In this document: in pieces, positions 54,503 to 64,000 of the stretch
Layout of the letters: the number at the start of each line of letters is the position of its first letter
How positions within the stretch are numbered: the first letter of the stretch is position 1
Assembly: GCF_001544075.1 (NCBI RefSeq)
Contig: NZ_BCNT01000019.1
Location: 1 to 64,000 of the forward strand
DNA: 64,000 bases
Source: Comamonas terrae
GTDB lineage: Bacteria > Pseudomonadota > Gammaproteobacteria > Burkholderiales > Burkholderiaceae_C
Direction: 5' to 3'
Notes under the pieces: model-generated
Told to the model about the DNA's origin: nothing
Seen by the model: only the letters and a program-made list of their open reading frames with translations
Databases searched by the model: none
Made by a program: the position numbers and the translations under genes

Positions 54503-55501
54503 TCAATCGGCCTTGAAGCCCGTGGCGGCCACGGCCTTGCCCCATTTGGCGGTGTCGGCCGCGATGATGTCGGCGAACTGCGCGGGGCTGGTGCCGGTGA
54601 CGCGAAAGCCCGCATCCTGCAGCTTTGCGCGGCCATCGGGCGACTGCAGCACCTTGAGAATGTCGGCATTGAGCCTGGCGACCACCTCCGGCGACGTTCT
54701 GGCTGGCGCGACGATGCCGAACCACGAGCCGAACTCCAGGTTGCCGAAGCCCTGCTCCTTCATGGTCGGCACCTGGGGCAGCTGCTCCACGCGCACCGCC
54801 CCCGTGCTGCCCAGGGCCGCGAGCTTGCCGGCCCTGACCTGGGGCACGGCCATGCCGGCCGAGGCGAAGACGCCTTGCACATCGCCGCTGAAGATGCCGC
54901 CCAGCGCATCCGAGGTGTTCTTGTAGTGCACGACCTCGGGACGCATGCCAACGGCATCGCCGAACATGAAGGCCCCGAAATGGCCGGGCGTGCCCGCGCC
55001 GAAGGTCGCCATGAACAAGCCCTTTTGCTGCTGCGTCCAGGCCACGAAATCCTGGACGTTGCGCGCCTTGACCTTGTCGGGATTGACCAGCAGCACGAAA
55101 TCCGAGCTGACCACCTGGCTCACGGGAACGAAGTCCTTTCCGGGGTCATAGGACAGCTTGCGGTAGGTGCTGGGCGCAATGCTGAGCTGGCCGGTCTCGG
55201 CCAGCATGATGGTGTAGCCGTCGGCCGGGGCGCGCGCAGCCTCGCTGGCGGCGATCAGGCCTGCCGCGCCGGGCTTGTTGTCCACGACCACACCCACGCC
55301 GCCCCAGGTCTCCGAGAGCTTTTGCGCGAGCAGCCGCGCCACCACGTCCGGGCCCGTGCCTGCGGGAAAGCCCACGAGCATGCGCACGGTCTTGGCCGGA
55401 TAGCCGGCCGTCTGCGCGACAGCCCCCGTCGCCGCCAGCCAACCCAGGCCCGCCGCGGCGGCCAGGGCGGCGCGGCGCTGCAGCCGCTTGGTGTTCTTCA
55501 T
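54503..55501 (-). CDS. Bug-family tripartite tricarboxylate transporter receptor
   Basis: The 332-aa periplasmic protein starts MKNTKRLQRRAALAAAAGL after a GGAGAC ribosome-binding site, with a signal peptide cut near VAQ. Conserved Bug blocks are YPAKTVRMLVGFPAGTGPDV, VVVDNKPGAAGLIAASEAAR, and YDPGKDFVPVSQV. It captures a carboxylate or aromatic ligand. No tctA or tctB membrane genes are adjacent, as for many orphan Bug genes. The tannase gene starts 64 bases further. Confidence 0.93.
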   Translation of the reverse strand: MKNTKRLQRRAALAAAAGLGWLAATGAVAQTAGYPAKTVRMLVGFPAGTGPDVVARLLAQKLSETWGGVGVVVDNKPGAAGLIAASEAARAPADGYTIMLAETGQLSIAPSTYRKLSYDPGKDFVPVSQVVSSDFVLLVNPDKVKARNVQDFVAWTQQQKGLFMATFGAGTPGHFGAFMFGDAVGMRPEVVHYKNTSDALGGIFSGDVQGVFASAGMAVPQVRAGKLAALGSTGAVRVEQLPQVPTMKEQGFGNLEFGSWFGIVAPARTSPEVVARLNADILKVLQSPDGRAKLQDAGFRVTGTSPAQFADIIAADTAKWGKAVAATGFKAD

Positions 55502-55524
55502 GGTTGTCTCCTCTTGGTATGGGT

Positions 55525-56010
55525 TCAAAGCACTTCGAAAATCCGCATGGCCACAAGATCGGGGTAGCGTGCGCCCGAGCCCAGGAACAGGCGCTGCGAC
55601 AGCCAGGCCAGGCTGGGCGCCGAAGCCTCGAAGCGCGGCGTGCAGCGGAAATAGATGTCGGCCGGGTCCACGGGCTCGCCGCGGCGCAGGCGCTCCATCA
55701 GCGCCGCCGGTCCCGTGCGCAGCGCATGGTTGGTCACGTAGATCAGGTCGCCTGCGTCGGTCTCGATCACGTAGCGCGCGTCCAGCTCGGCCAGCTCGTC
55801 GCTGACCAGCAGCTGGAAGTCGGCCCCGCCGGGCAGCACCCGCGCCGACCAGCCGTCGCCGCGCACCTGTCCGCCCACGATGGGAATCACGCGCCGAAAG
55901 CCCCGGGCCGTGGCGCCCACCTCCTGCGCCGCGCCCACCTGCACCGCGAAATCGGCGAAGCGGCGCAGCTGCGGCGCGGCCATCTGGAAATCACTGCCTG
56001 GCAATGTCAT
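55525..56010 (-). CDS. DUF3237 family protein
   Basis: The 161-aa cytoplasmic protein starts MTLPGSDFQMAAPQLRRFADF and contains the DUF3237 (UPF0311) beta-barrel blocks GGQVRGDGWSARVLPGGADFQLL, ARYVIETDAGDLIYVTN and YFRCTPRFEASAPSLAWL. The role is unknown; it often sits with esterase or aromatic-degradation genes. First gene of the operon, 76 bases from the divergent LuxR-type regulator. Confidence 0.88.
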   Translation of the reverse strand: MTLPGSDFQMAAPQLRRFADFAVQVGAAQEVGATARGFRRVIPIVGGQVRGDGWSARVLPGGADFQLLVSDELAELDARYVIETDAGDLIYVTNHALRTGPAALMERLRRGEPVDPADIYFRCTPRFEASAPSLAWLSQRLFLGSGARYPDLVAMRIFEVL

Positions 56011-56086
56011 CGGTCTCCCTGTTCCTGCAGTCCATGCGAGTTCTCAGCGTAAGCACTGTTGGAGAAAAGCGCTGTCCCCCAAGAAG

Positions 56087-56962
56087 ATGACAGCCCGCAC
56101 ACCGCCGCTGCCGATGACCCCCTGGAAACCGACCCCGCCCACCGATGCCATGCCGGCCCGCGGCATGGCGCATGCCAGCGCGCTGCTGGCCGGCCTGGTG
56201 GAATCGCTGGGCCAGGCGGACTTCGCCCATTCGACCCTGGCCCGGCTGAGCACCATCGCGCCCCTGGCCTCGCTGTCCGTGTACCGCATCGGCAGCCTGC
56301 AGCCGCGGCTGTTCATGTCGGCCTCGCAGGGCGTTCCGGATACCACGCGCCAGTGCTGGAGCGCCTATCTTTCGGGTCCGCAGCACGAGGACCGGAGCTG
56401 GGGCCGGCAGTGGCCCTGCCACGCGCCAGCCGCGCCAGGCACGGGCACGGCAGCCGTGAACGGCAAGGGAGGCAGCGGGGAGGAACAGGGCTCGTGCAGC
56501 CTGGTGCATGTACAGGCCAGCGAGGTCACGCCCCTGCACCGCCAGTGCGTGTACGAGGCGCATGGCGTGGCCGAGCGCATCTCCATCGCCGAGCGCGGCG
56601 GCGACGGCTCGGTGTTCGCCGTCAATTTCTACCGCCATGCGCACCAGAAGCCTTTTTCCGACCGCCACCTGAGCGACTTCGCCGACCTGTCCGCGGCGCT
56701 CATGGCCCTGACGCGCAAGCACATCGCCCTCACCGCCGACGCCGGCGAGAGCCGCTGGCCGCAGCGCCTGCGCGAGCGGGCTCCGGGCCTGACGGCGCGG
56801 GAACTCGATGTCTGCCTGCGCCTGCTGCACGGCATGACGCTGGACGGCATCGCGGCCGACCTGCAGCTGAGCGCCGCCACGGCCAAGACCTACCGCAACC
56901 GCGCCTTCGCGCGGCTGGACATACACCATCGCCATCAGCTGTTCGCGCTGATGGTGGAATAA
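56087..56962 (+). CDS. LuxR-type HTH transcriptional regulator
   Basis: The 291-aa protein starts MTARTPPLPMTPWKPTPP. The C-terminal helix-turn-helix (PGLTARELDVCLRLLHGMTL to TAKTYRNRAFARLDI) is of the LuxR/GerE type. The N-terminal 215 residues form a sensing domain without a response-regulator receiver signature. It lies divergent from the DUF3237-Bug-tannase operon and is its likely regulator. The sensed ligand is unknown. Confidence 0.88.
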   Translation: MTARTPPLPMTPWKPTPPTDAMPARGMAHASALLAGLVESLGQADFAHSTLARLSTIAPLASLSVYRIGSLQPRLFMSASQGVPDTTRQCWSAYLSGPQHEDRSWGRQWPCHAPAAPGTGTAAVNGKGGSGEEQGSCSLVHVQASEVTPLHRQCVYEAHGVAERISIAERGGDGSVFAVNFYRHAHQKPFSDRHLSDFADLSAALMALTRKHIALTADAGESRWPQRLRERAPGLTARELDVCLRLLHGMTLDGIAADLQLSAATAKTYRNRAFARLDIHHRHQLFALMVE

Positions 56963-56981
56963 AGAGGAAAAGCGGTTGGCA

Positions 56982-57002
56982 GCGCCGGGCCGAGCCCGGC
57001 GC
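56982..57002 (-). terminator. rnpB terminator-like hairpin
   Basis: Arms GCGCCGGGC and GCCCGGCGC pair perfectly around CGA/TCG, starting 14 bases after the RNase P RNA 3' end. A short T-rich stretch (CTTTTCC) follows on the minus strand. Confidence 0.6.
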
Positions 57003-57016
57003 AGGAAGAAGATGTG

Positions 57017-57349
57017 AAGTGCGCCGATAAGCCGGATTCTGTGCACAGCGGTTGCCCGCTGCGTGACCGCCATTAATCTGGGCCATCAGTCGCCTGATGG
57101 CTCGGTGCTACCTACCCGCACACTCCGGGGGCCCCGTCAACGTGTGCCTACTTGGTATTGCTGCGCGTAGAGATTGCCCGTTTCACCCCCGGTGGTTTGT
57201 CTCGCGACACTCCCCCGGGACTCGTCTCTGTTGCTCTGATCCTCACCTCACGGTGGACAGCCGTTAGCTGCTACGCTGCCCTGTGCAGTCCGGACGTTCC
57301 TCCAGTACGGCCTTTCGGCACTTGTACCAGCGGCGGTCTGGCGCACTTC
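57017..57349 (-). ncRNA. rnpB: RNase P RNA (class A)
   Basis: On the minus strand it begins GAAGTGCGCCAGACCGCCGC and ends GAATCCGGCTTATCGGCGCAC, whose ends pair as P1. The conserved P4 strand is at GAGGAACGTCCGG and the central core carries CCACCGTGAGGTGAGGATC. It is the catalytic RNA of tRNA 5' maturation. Its 5' end lies about 20 bases after the AraC gene stop on the same strand, so its promoter is inside that gene's 3' end. Confidence 0.95.
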
Positions 57350-57370
57350 ACGGCGCGCATTATCCCGCGT

Positions 57371-58195
57371 TCACAAAGAACCTGCACAGAACTCGCGCCG
57401 GAATTGCTCGGGCGGCAGGCCGGATTCGCGCTGGAACATGGCGATGAAAGCCGAGGGCGTGCTGTAGCCCAGCTCGTAGGCGATGTGCTGCACCGTATGG
57501 CCGGCCTCCAGCGCGTCGATGGCGCGCAGGTAGCGCATGCGCTGGCGCCATTCGCCCAGGCTCATGCCCAGCTCGCGCTGGCAGTGGCGCGCCAGCGTGC
57601 GCTCGGTCATGTGCACGGTGGCCGCCCATTCGGCCAGGCTGCGGTGGTCGTCGGGGCGCGACTGCATGGCCTCCAGCACCTGCACCAGAGCCGGATGCCG
57701 GGCCACGGGCAGGAAGCTCAGCTCCAGCGGCGTGGCGCACAGCTGGTCGTGCACCACCCGGGCCAGCCGCAGATCCTCTTCGCTGACCGGCACCTGCACA
57801 TTGCGTGCGCCGAAGTCCGCCAGGATGGCCTTGACGATGGGCCCTATGCGCATGCAGCCCGGTGTCTGGGGCAACTCCCGGCACAGCTGCGGCGCCAAGT
57901 AGACCGATCGGTACTGCACCGCATGCTGCAGATAGCAGCTGTGCACCACGCCCGGCGGAATCCAGACCCCGTGCTGGGGCGGGCACAGGATATGGCCCGT
58001 GGGCACGTCCATGCTCAGACTGCCGTGGGCCGCGTAGTTCAGGTGGCCCCAGCGGTGGCTGTGCGGCGGCGCCTCGCTGTGCTCGCCAAACTCGTCGTAG
58101 CGGAAGTAATAGCTGCCCTGCACCTTGTCCGTGTCCAGAATCTGGACGGCATGCCGCTTGACGGCCTGTGCGGGTCTTGATGCAGAAGCAGGCAT
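57371..58195 (-). CDS. AraC-family regulator with cupin N-terminus
   Basis: The 274-aa protein starts MPASASRPAQAVKRHAVQI. The N-terminal cupin-like part contains PPHSHRWGHLNYAAHGSLSM. The two C-terminal helix-turn-helix units include SLAEWAATVHMTERTLARHC and the family signature AIDALEAGHTVQHIAYELGYSTPSAFIAMF. It is divergent from the EamA transporter gene, which is its probable target. The ligand is unknown. Confidence 0.93.
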   Translation of the reverse strand: MPASASRPAQAVKRHAVQILDTDKVQGSYYFRYDEFGEHSEAPPHSHRWGHLNYAAHGSLSMDVPTGHILCPPQHGVWIPPGVVHSCYLQHAVQYRSVYLAPQLCRELPQTPGCMRIGPIVKAILADFGARNVQVPVSEEDLRLARVVHDQLCATPLELSFLPVARHPALVQVLEAMQSRPDDHRSLAEWAATVHMTERTLARHCQRELGMSLGEWRQRMRYLRAIDALEAGHTVQHIAYELGYSTPSAFIAMFQRESGLPPEQFRREFCAGSL

Positions 58196-58295
58196 GGCGT
58201 TCGTCCGGCTTGCGTTATGGAATGTCCGAAATCAGGAATGCACTTTAAATGCGTCAGGCGCATGATAGGACCCGTCAAGGAGTCTTCACCACATC

Positions 58296-59216
58296 ATGGG
58301 TTCTTATCTTCTACCGCTGGGCGCCGTGCTGATCTGGTCCATCAACACCGTGGTCAGCAAGCTGGCTGCGGACAGCATCAGTGCAGCCGAGATCGGCTTT
58401 TTCCGCTGGGCGGTGGCCGCCGTGCTGTTCACGCCCTTTCTGCTGCCCTCCATCTGGCGCCAGCGCGCCGACATCAAGCCCCTGCTGCCCAGGATCATGG
58501 CGCTGGGCGTTCTGGGCATGGTGATCTACCAGAGCCTGGCCTACTACGCAGCCCACTACACCACGGCCACGCACATGGGCATCATCGGCTCGCTCACGCC
58601 CATGCTGGTCCTGGTGCTGGCCGCCTTCGCGCTGGGCCAGCGGCTGACGCGCGGCGCGGTCTGGGGCTCTCTGGCGGCCATTGCCGGCGTGGCGCTGGTG
58701 GTCTCGTCGGGCCGGCCCGCGCGGCTGCTGTCCGAGGGGCTGAACCTGGGCGACGCGATGATGTTCATCGCCATGCTGTCCTACGCGCTCTACAACATCC
58801 TGCTCAAGCGCTGGCCCATGCCGCGCCTGGCCACGTTGCAGCTGCTCTACCTGCAGGTGCTGGTGGCCGTGGTCGTGCAGTTTCCGCTGTATCTGCTCTC
58901 GCCCAAGACGGGGCTGAACGCCACGAACCTGCCGCTGGTGGGTTATGCCGGCGTCATGGCTTCGATCGCCGCGCCGCTGCTGTGGATGAAGGCCGTGCAG
59001 ACGCTGGGCCCGGGCCGCTCCAGCATGTTCTTCAACCTGACGCCGATCTTCACGGCCGTCATCGCCTGGGCGGCGCTGCACGAGCCGCTGGCCATCTACC
59101 ACGCCATAGGCGGCGTGATGACGGTGGGCGGCCTGCTGCTGGCCGAGCTGTGGAAGACGCCGCTGCGCAAGCCTGCGGCGCAGGCACGCCCCGGCTGCCC
59201 GGCCAGTGCCGGCTAG
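58296..59216 (+). CDS. EamA/DMT-family transporter
   Basis: The 306-aa protein starts MGSYLLPLGAVLIWSINTVV, with ten hydrophobic segments as two EamA repeats (residues about 3-140 and 150-292). The family moves small metabolites, often amino acids, out of the cell. It starts 100 bases from the divergent AraC gene. Substrate unknown. Confidence 0.93.
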   Translation: MGSYLLPLGAVLIWSINTVVSKLAADSISAAEIGFFRWAVAAVLFTPFLLPSIWRQRADIKPLLPRIMALGVLGMVIYQSLAYYAAHYTTATHMGIIGSLTPMLVLVLAAFALGQRLTRGAVWGSLAAIAGVALVVSSGRPARLLSEGLNLGDAMMFIAMLSYALYNILLKRWPMPRLATLQLLYLQVLVAVVVQFPLYLLSPKTGLNATNLPLVGYAGVMASIAAPLLWMKAVQTLGPGRSSMFFNLTPIFTAVIAWAALHEPLAIYHAIGGVMTVGGLLLAELWKTPLRKPAAQARPGCPASAG

Positions 59217-59366
59217 GCGGCAGCGCAACGGCCCGTCCAGGGCGTGGAAGGCCCCCGTTTCCATGGCCTTGCAGGGCATATCCATATTCCTGCCAGGATG
59301 AACAACTACGCCACAATGGGCGTCTGCGATTTCTTTCCGACTTCCCCCCATCCTGCTGGAGGCTTC

Positions 59367-60287
59367 ATGAAATTCGACAACGTTCTGCAAACCATCGGCA
59401 ACACGCCAGCCATCCACATCAACCGGCTGTTCGGCGCGAACGCCAATGTGTGGATCAAGTCCGAGCGCAGCAATCCCGGCGGTTCCATCAAGGACCGCAT
59501 TGCCCTGTCCATGGTGGAGGACGCCGAACGGTCCGGAGCGCTGAAGCCCGGCGGCACCATCATCGAGCCGACCAGCGGCAACACCGGCGTGGGCCTGGCC
59601 CTGGTGGCCGCGGTCAAGGGCTACAAGCTGATCCTGGTCATGCCCGACAGCATGTCCGTCGAACGCCGCCGCCTGATGCTGGCCTACGGCGCGAGCTTCG
59701 ACCTCACGCCCAAGGAAAAGGGCATGAAGGGCGCCATCGCCCGCGCCCAGGAGCTGGCCGCGCAGACGCCCGGGGCGTGGATTCCGCAGCAGTTCGAGAA
59801 CCCGGCCAACGTGGCGGTGCATGAAGCCACCACGGCCCAGGAAGTGCTCCGGGACTTTCCCGACGGGCTTGATGTCTTCATCACCGGCGTGGGCACGGGT
59901 GGCCACCTGACCGGCGTGGCCCGGGTGCTCAAGGCCAAGTTTCCCCAGCTCAAGGTCTTTGCCGTCGAGCCTTCCGCCTCGCCCGTGATTTCGGGCGGCC
60001 AGCCCGCCCCCCACCCGATCCAGGGCATTGGCGCCGGCTTCATCCCGAAGAACCTGGACACCAGCCTGCTGGACGGCGTGATCCAGGTCGAGGCGGAGCC
60101 CGCGCGCGAATACGCGCGCCGCGCTGCCCGCGAGGAAGGCCTGCTGGTCGGCATTTCCTCGGGAGCGACACTGGCCGCGATTGCCCAGAAGCTGCCCGAG
60201 CTGCCGGCCGGCGCCCGCGTGCTGGGCTTTGCCTACGACACGGGCGAACGCTACCTGTCGGTCGAAGGCTTCCTGCCCACGGCCTGA
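59367..60287 (+). CDS. cysK: cysteine synthase A
   Basis: The 306-aa PLP enzyme starts [18 protein letters not shown] after a CTGGAGG site. The PLP lysine lies in [12 protein letters not shown], the substrate loop in [12 protein letters not shown], the phosphate loop in [15 protein letters not shown], and the CysK-like end [12 protein letters not shown]. It makes cysteine from O-acetylserine and sulfide. A terminator follows 19 bases on. CysM cannot be excluded, but the C-terminal block favours CysK. Confidence 0.93.
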   Translation: MKFDNVLQTIGNTPAIHINRLFGANANVWIKSERSNPGGSIKDRIALSMVEDAERSGALKPGGTIIEPTSGNTGVGLALVAAVKGYKLILVMPDSMSVERRRLMLAYGASFDLTPKEKGMKGAIARAQELAAQTPGAWIPQQFENPANVAVHEATTAQEVLRDFPDGLDVFITGVGTGGHLTGVARVLKAKFPQLKVFAVEPSASPVISGGQPAPHPIQGIGAGFIPKNLDTSLLDGVIQVEAEPAREYARRAAREEGLLVGISSGATLAAIAQKLPELPAGARVLGFAYDTGERYLSVEGFLPTA

Positions 60288-60305
60288 GCCTCCGCCATCG
60301 GTCCC

Positions 60306-60336
60306 CAAAGCGCTGCCCAAGGCAGCGCTTTTTTCA
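60306..60336 (+). terminator. cysK intrinsic terminator
   Basis: Arms AAAGCGCTGCC and GGCAGCGCTTT pair around CAA, followed by a T run. Confidence 0.93.
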
Positions 60337-60341
60337 TGAAA

Positions 60342-60390
60342 AACGGCTCAAACGCTTTCCCATCAAGCGCAACAAGCTATCAAAATAAAA
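60342..60390 (-). repeat. 50-base dispersed repeat after cysK
   Basis: On the minus strand: ATTTTGATAGCTTGTTGCGC, TTGATGGGAAAGCGTTTGAG, CCGTTTTTC. Layout as in 42434-42482 and 19162-19217. Confidence 0.7.
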
Positions 60391-60410
60391 GCCTTGCGGC
60401 AGGCCGAAGG

Positions 60411-60980
60411 CTACTGCGGGCAATCGCCTTCCCGTTCATAGTCCTGCACCTGGACCATGCCGGCACCAAGCGCACCGTCCCTGGCCTTGCTGGTCACCCG
60501 GAAGCTGGCGGCCGTGAGGCGGCGGATCTCGACCAAGGCGGGCGGGGCCTGGAAGATGCGGCCGCTGCGCTGCAGGTCCTTCTTGCTGCGCACGGGGCAG
60601 CTGATCTGCAGCAGGCCCAGGTCCTCGTCGTTGGCCAGAAGCTTGCCGGTGCAGGACAGGCCGTCGCTTTCCTGGCTCAGCAGATCCTGCAGATCCTCGG
60701 CAATGCTCTGCGGCGACAGGCAGCCTGAATCGGTCTGCACCGGTGGCTGCGCAGCGGAGCGAGGTTGCGGCCTCGACGGCTCGGGCTCGTAGCGCGTACG
60801 CAGGGACCACAGCCCCGGCTCGATGGACTGCAGCACCTTGAGCGGCTCCACCCCGGCCCAGATCCGCTCCGGCTCCTGCGCCTGCAGCGCGGGGCCGGCC
60901 AGGCTGCACATGCCCAGCACCAGGACGGGCTTCAGAAGCGTTCCCGCATGCGCCAGGGCCTGCTGCCGCAAATTCCTCAC
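60411..60980 (-). CDS. exported DUF3617-like protein
   Basis: The 189-aa protein starts MRNLRQQALAHAGTLLKPVLV with a signal peptide cut near LQA. The mature part resembles DUF3617 by SIEPGLWSLRTRYEP, then a Cys-containing CLSPQSIAEDLQDLL and a C-terminal Cys (GDCPQ). It probably forms a small periplasmic beta-barrel. Function unknown; no operon partner. Confidence 0.75.
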   Translation of the reverse strand: MRNLRQQALAHAGTLLKPVLVLGMCSLAGPALQAQEPERIWAGVEPLKVLQSIEPGLWSLRTRYEPEPSRPQPRSAAQPPVQTDSGCLSPQSIAEDLQDLLSQESDGLSCTGKLLANDEDLGLLQISCPVRSKKDLQRSGRIFQAPPALVEIRRLTAASFRVTSKARDGALGAGMVQVQDYEREGDCPQ

Positions 60981-61212
60981 ACTCGCTCGCTTTCTTTGAG
61001 TGGCATCAGCATAGGCCCAGTATGGCCATGCGGTTTGCCCATGGCTGTAAGCGCGTGTTCACAGCGCGTGCCGGAGGCGGCTGTGGCCTGCCCGCCCTGC
61101 CGCCCCAGGGCACGCCCAATGCCCCAGTTTCCCAACGGTCATCGCGGGTGATCGCCACCGCGCCTGCCCGCTCCCCTACCATCGGGACCCATGCATAGGG
61201 AGTATTGCCATC

Positions 61213-63060
<1,848 letters not shown>

Positions 63061-63162
63061 AGCCGGCCCCTGCCCTTGAGCCCCATGCCGGCCCGCGGGG
63101 CTTTTTCATGTTCCCCTGTGGCGCGTGGCGCCTTCGCCGGCTTTCATGCCAGACTCCGCCAC

Positions 63163-63423
63163 ATGCCCATAGAACTGAACAGGGAAGCCCGCCAGCAGGC
63201 CGTGGCCTCCATCGAACGCTATTTCCGCGAACACATGGACGAGCCCATAGGCAATGTCACGGCCGCGGCCCTGCTGGGCTTTTTCCTGCAGGAAATCGCC
63301 CCCAGCATCTACAACCAGGGCGTGGCCGACGCCCAGGAGCGCATGCAGGCGCGGCTGCAGGAGCTGGACTACGAAGTGCACGAGGACGAATTCACGTTCT
63401 GGCACAGGCAGCCGCGGCGCTGA
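63163..63423 (+). CDS. DUF2164 family protein
   Basis: The 86-aa helical protein starts MPIELNREARQQAVASIERYFRE, typical of DUF2164, with LLGFFLQEIAPSIYNQGVADAQ in the middle. Function unknown. It lies 102 bases after the ABC transporter gene. Confidence 0.88.
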   Translation: MPIELNREARQQAVASIERYFREHMDEPIGNVTAAALLGFFLQEIAPSIYNQGVADAQERMQARLQELDYEVHEDEFTFWHRQPRR

Positions 63424-63497
63424 CCCTTCCTCCTTCCGGCCGGCAGAGCGAACTACCATGTAGCCCCGTTCAGGCCCTCTTTTCCCCTTTCGTACGC

Positions 63498-64000
63498 ATG
63501 CGCCTTCTCCACACCTCCGACTGGCACCTGGGCCAGCATTTCATGGGCCAGAGCCGCCAGGCCGAGCACCGCGCGCTGATCGCCTGGCTGCTGGAGCAGG
63601 TCGATGCGCACGCCGTCGATGCCGTGGTGGTCGCGGGCGACATCTTCGACACCGGCGCGCCGCCCAGCTATGCGCGCGAGCTGTACAGCCAGCTCGTCGC
63701 GCGGCTGCACAGTGCGGGCTGCGCCCTGCTGCTGCTGGGCGGCAACCATGATTCGGTCAGCGTGCTCGACGAAAGCCGCGACCTGCTGGCCTACCTGAAC
63801 ACCAGCGTCATCGCGGCCGTGGGCGAAACGGCCCGCCATGTGCTGACCCTGCCGCTGCGCGGAGGCAGGAACGAGCCCGGCTGCATCGTCTGCGCGCTGC
63901 CCTTCATCCGGGCCCGCGACGTGGTGCAGAGCCAGGCCAGCCAGAGCGCGCAGGACAAGCAGCTGGCGCTGCAGAACGCCATACAGGCCACCTACCAGCA
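63498..64000 (+). CDS. sbcD: exonuclease SbcCD subunit D (5' part)
   Basis: The gene starts MRLLHTSDWHLGQHFMGQSR and runs off the right edge after 167 codons. Metallophosphoesterase motifs DWHLG, GDIFDTG and GGNHD are visible. SbcD with SbcC cleaves hairpin and palindromic DNA. The sbcC gene should follow outside the window. Confidence 0.93.
   Translation, partial: MRLLHTSDWHLGQHFMGQSRQAEHRALIAWLLEQVDAHAVDAVVVAGDIFDTGAPPSYARELYSQLVARLHSAGCALLLLGGNHDSVSVLDESRDLLAYLNTSVIAAVGETARHVLTLPLRGGRNEPGCIVCALPFIRARDVVQSQASQSAQDKQLALQNAIQATYQ

Overview
The window is GC-rich, densely coded bacterial chromosome. It carries the complete division and cell-wall (dcw) cluster mraZ-rsmH-ftsL-ftsI-murE-murF-mraY-murD-ftsW-murG-murC-ddlB-ftsQ-ftsA-ftsZ-lpxC, a meso-diaminopimelate peptidoglycan set (mpl, DAP-type murE, dapF) and a class A RNase P RNA. 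Gene content and order fit a betaproteobacterium of the order Burkholderiales, family Comamonadaceae. Delftia or Comamonas is my best guess, inferred from gene order and protein style and not from any search. No rRNA, tRNA, prophage, IS element or CRISPR array was seen; this is core chromosome with one small accessory-looking stretch near 52.6-58.3 kb.

Layout. 1-7 kb (mostly minus strand): tail of a histone H1-like protein, a PfkB kinase, a zinc-ribbon membrane protein, prmA, accC, accB, a thioredoxin-like protein and an unassigned 209-aa protein. 7.3-10 kb: mpl, a small unknown protein and a YqcC-like gene. 10-11.4 kb: a DAHP synthase gene preceded by a short leader ORF with a YFFYFWF run and a terminator/antiterminator pair, the clearest regulatory find. 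11.7-14.8 kb: tldD and rodA. 14.9-20.9 kb (plus): YqiA-like esterase, RNB ribonuclease, TonB-like protein, aroE, mtgA, ruvC. 20.9-40.8 kb (minus): rcnB-like gene, then the dcw cluster read from mraZ at the right to lpxC at the left, with most junctions overlapping by 4-10 bases. 41.1-49.9 kb (minus): hslVU, a STAS-domain protein, dksA, a histidine-rich COG0523 GTPase, xerC, a DUF484 gene and dapF. 50-52.6 kb (plus): a NUDIX plus metallo-beta-lactamase fusion and a degenerate pseudouridine synthase. 52.7-57 kb: a tannase-like lipoprotein, a Bug-type binding protein and a DUF3237 protein, divergent from a LuxR-type regulator. 57-64 kb: rnpB, an AraC regulator divergent from an EamA transporter, cysK, a DUF3617-like protein, an ABC transporter, a DUF2164 protein and the start of sbcD.

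Two dispersed repeat types recur. One is a roughly 50-base AT-richer element with a GCGCT / AGCGCT core. It lies between genes (hslV-hslU, after cysK) and apparently inside coding sequences (aroE, and more weakly murG, dapF and the NUDIX-MBL gene). The other is a GC-rich palindromic element that starts at stop codons and usually follows gene orientation. Promoter-scale signals seen by eye are a four-repeat MraZ operator before mraZ, a sigma32-like promoter before hslV, and nested inverted repeats before lpxC.
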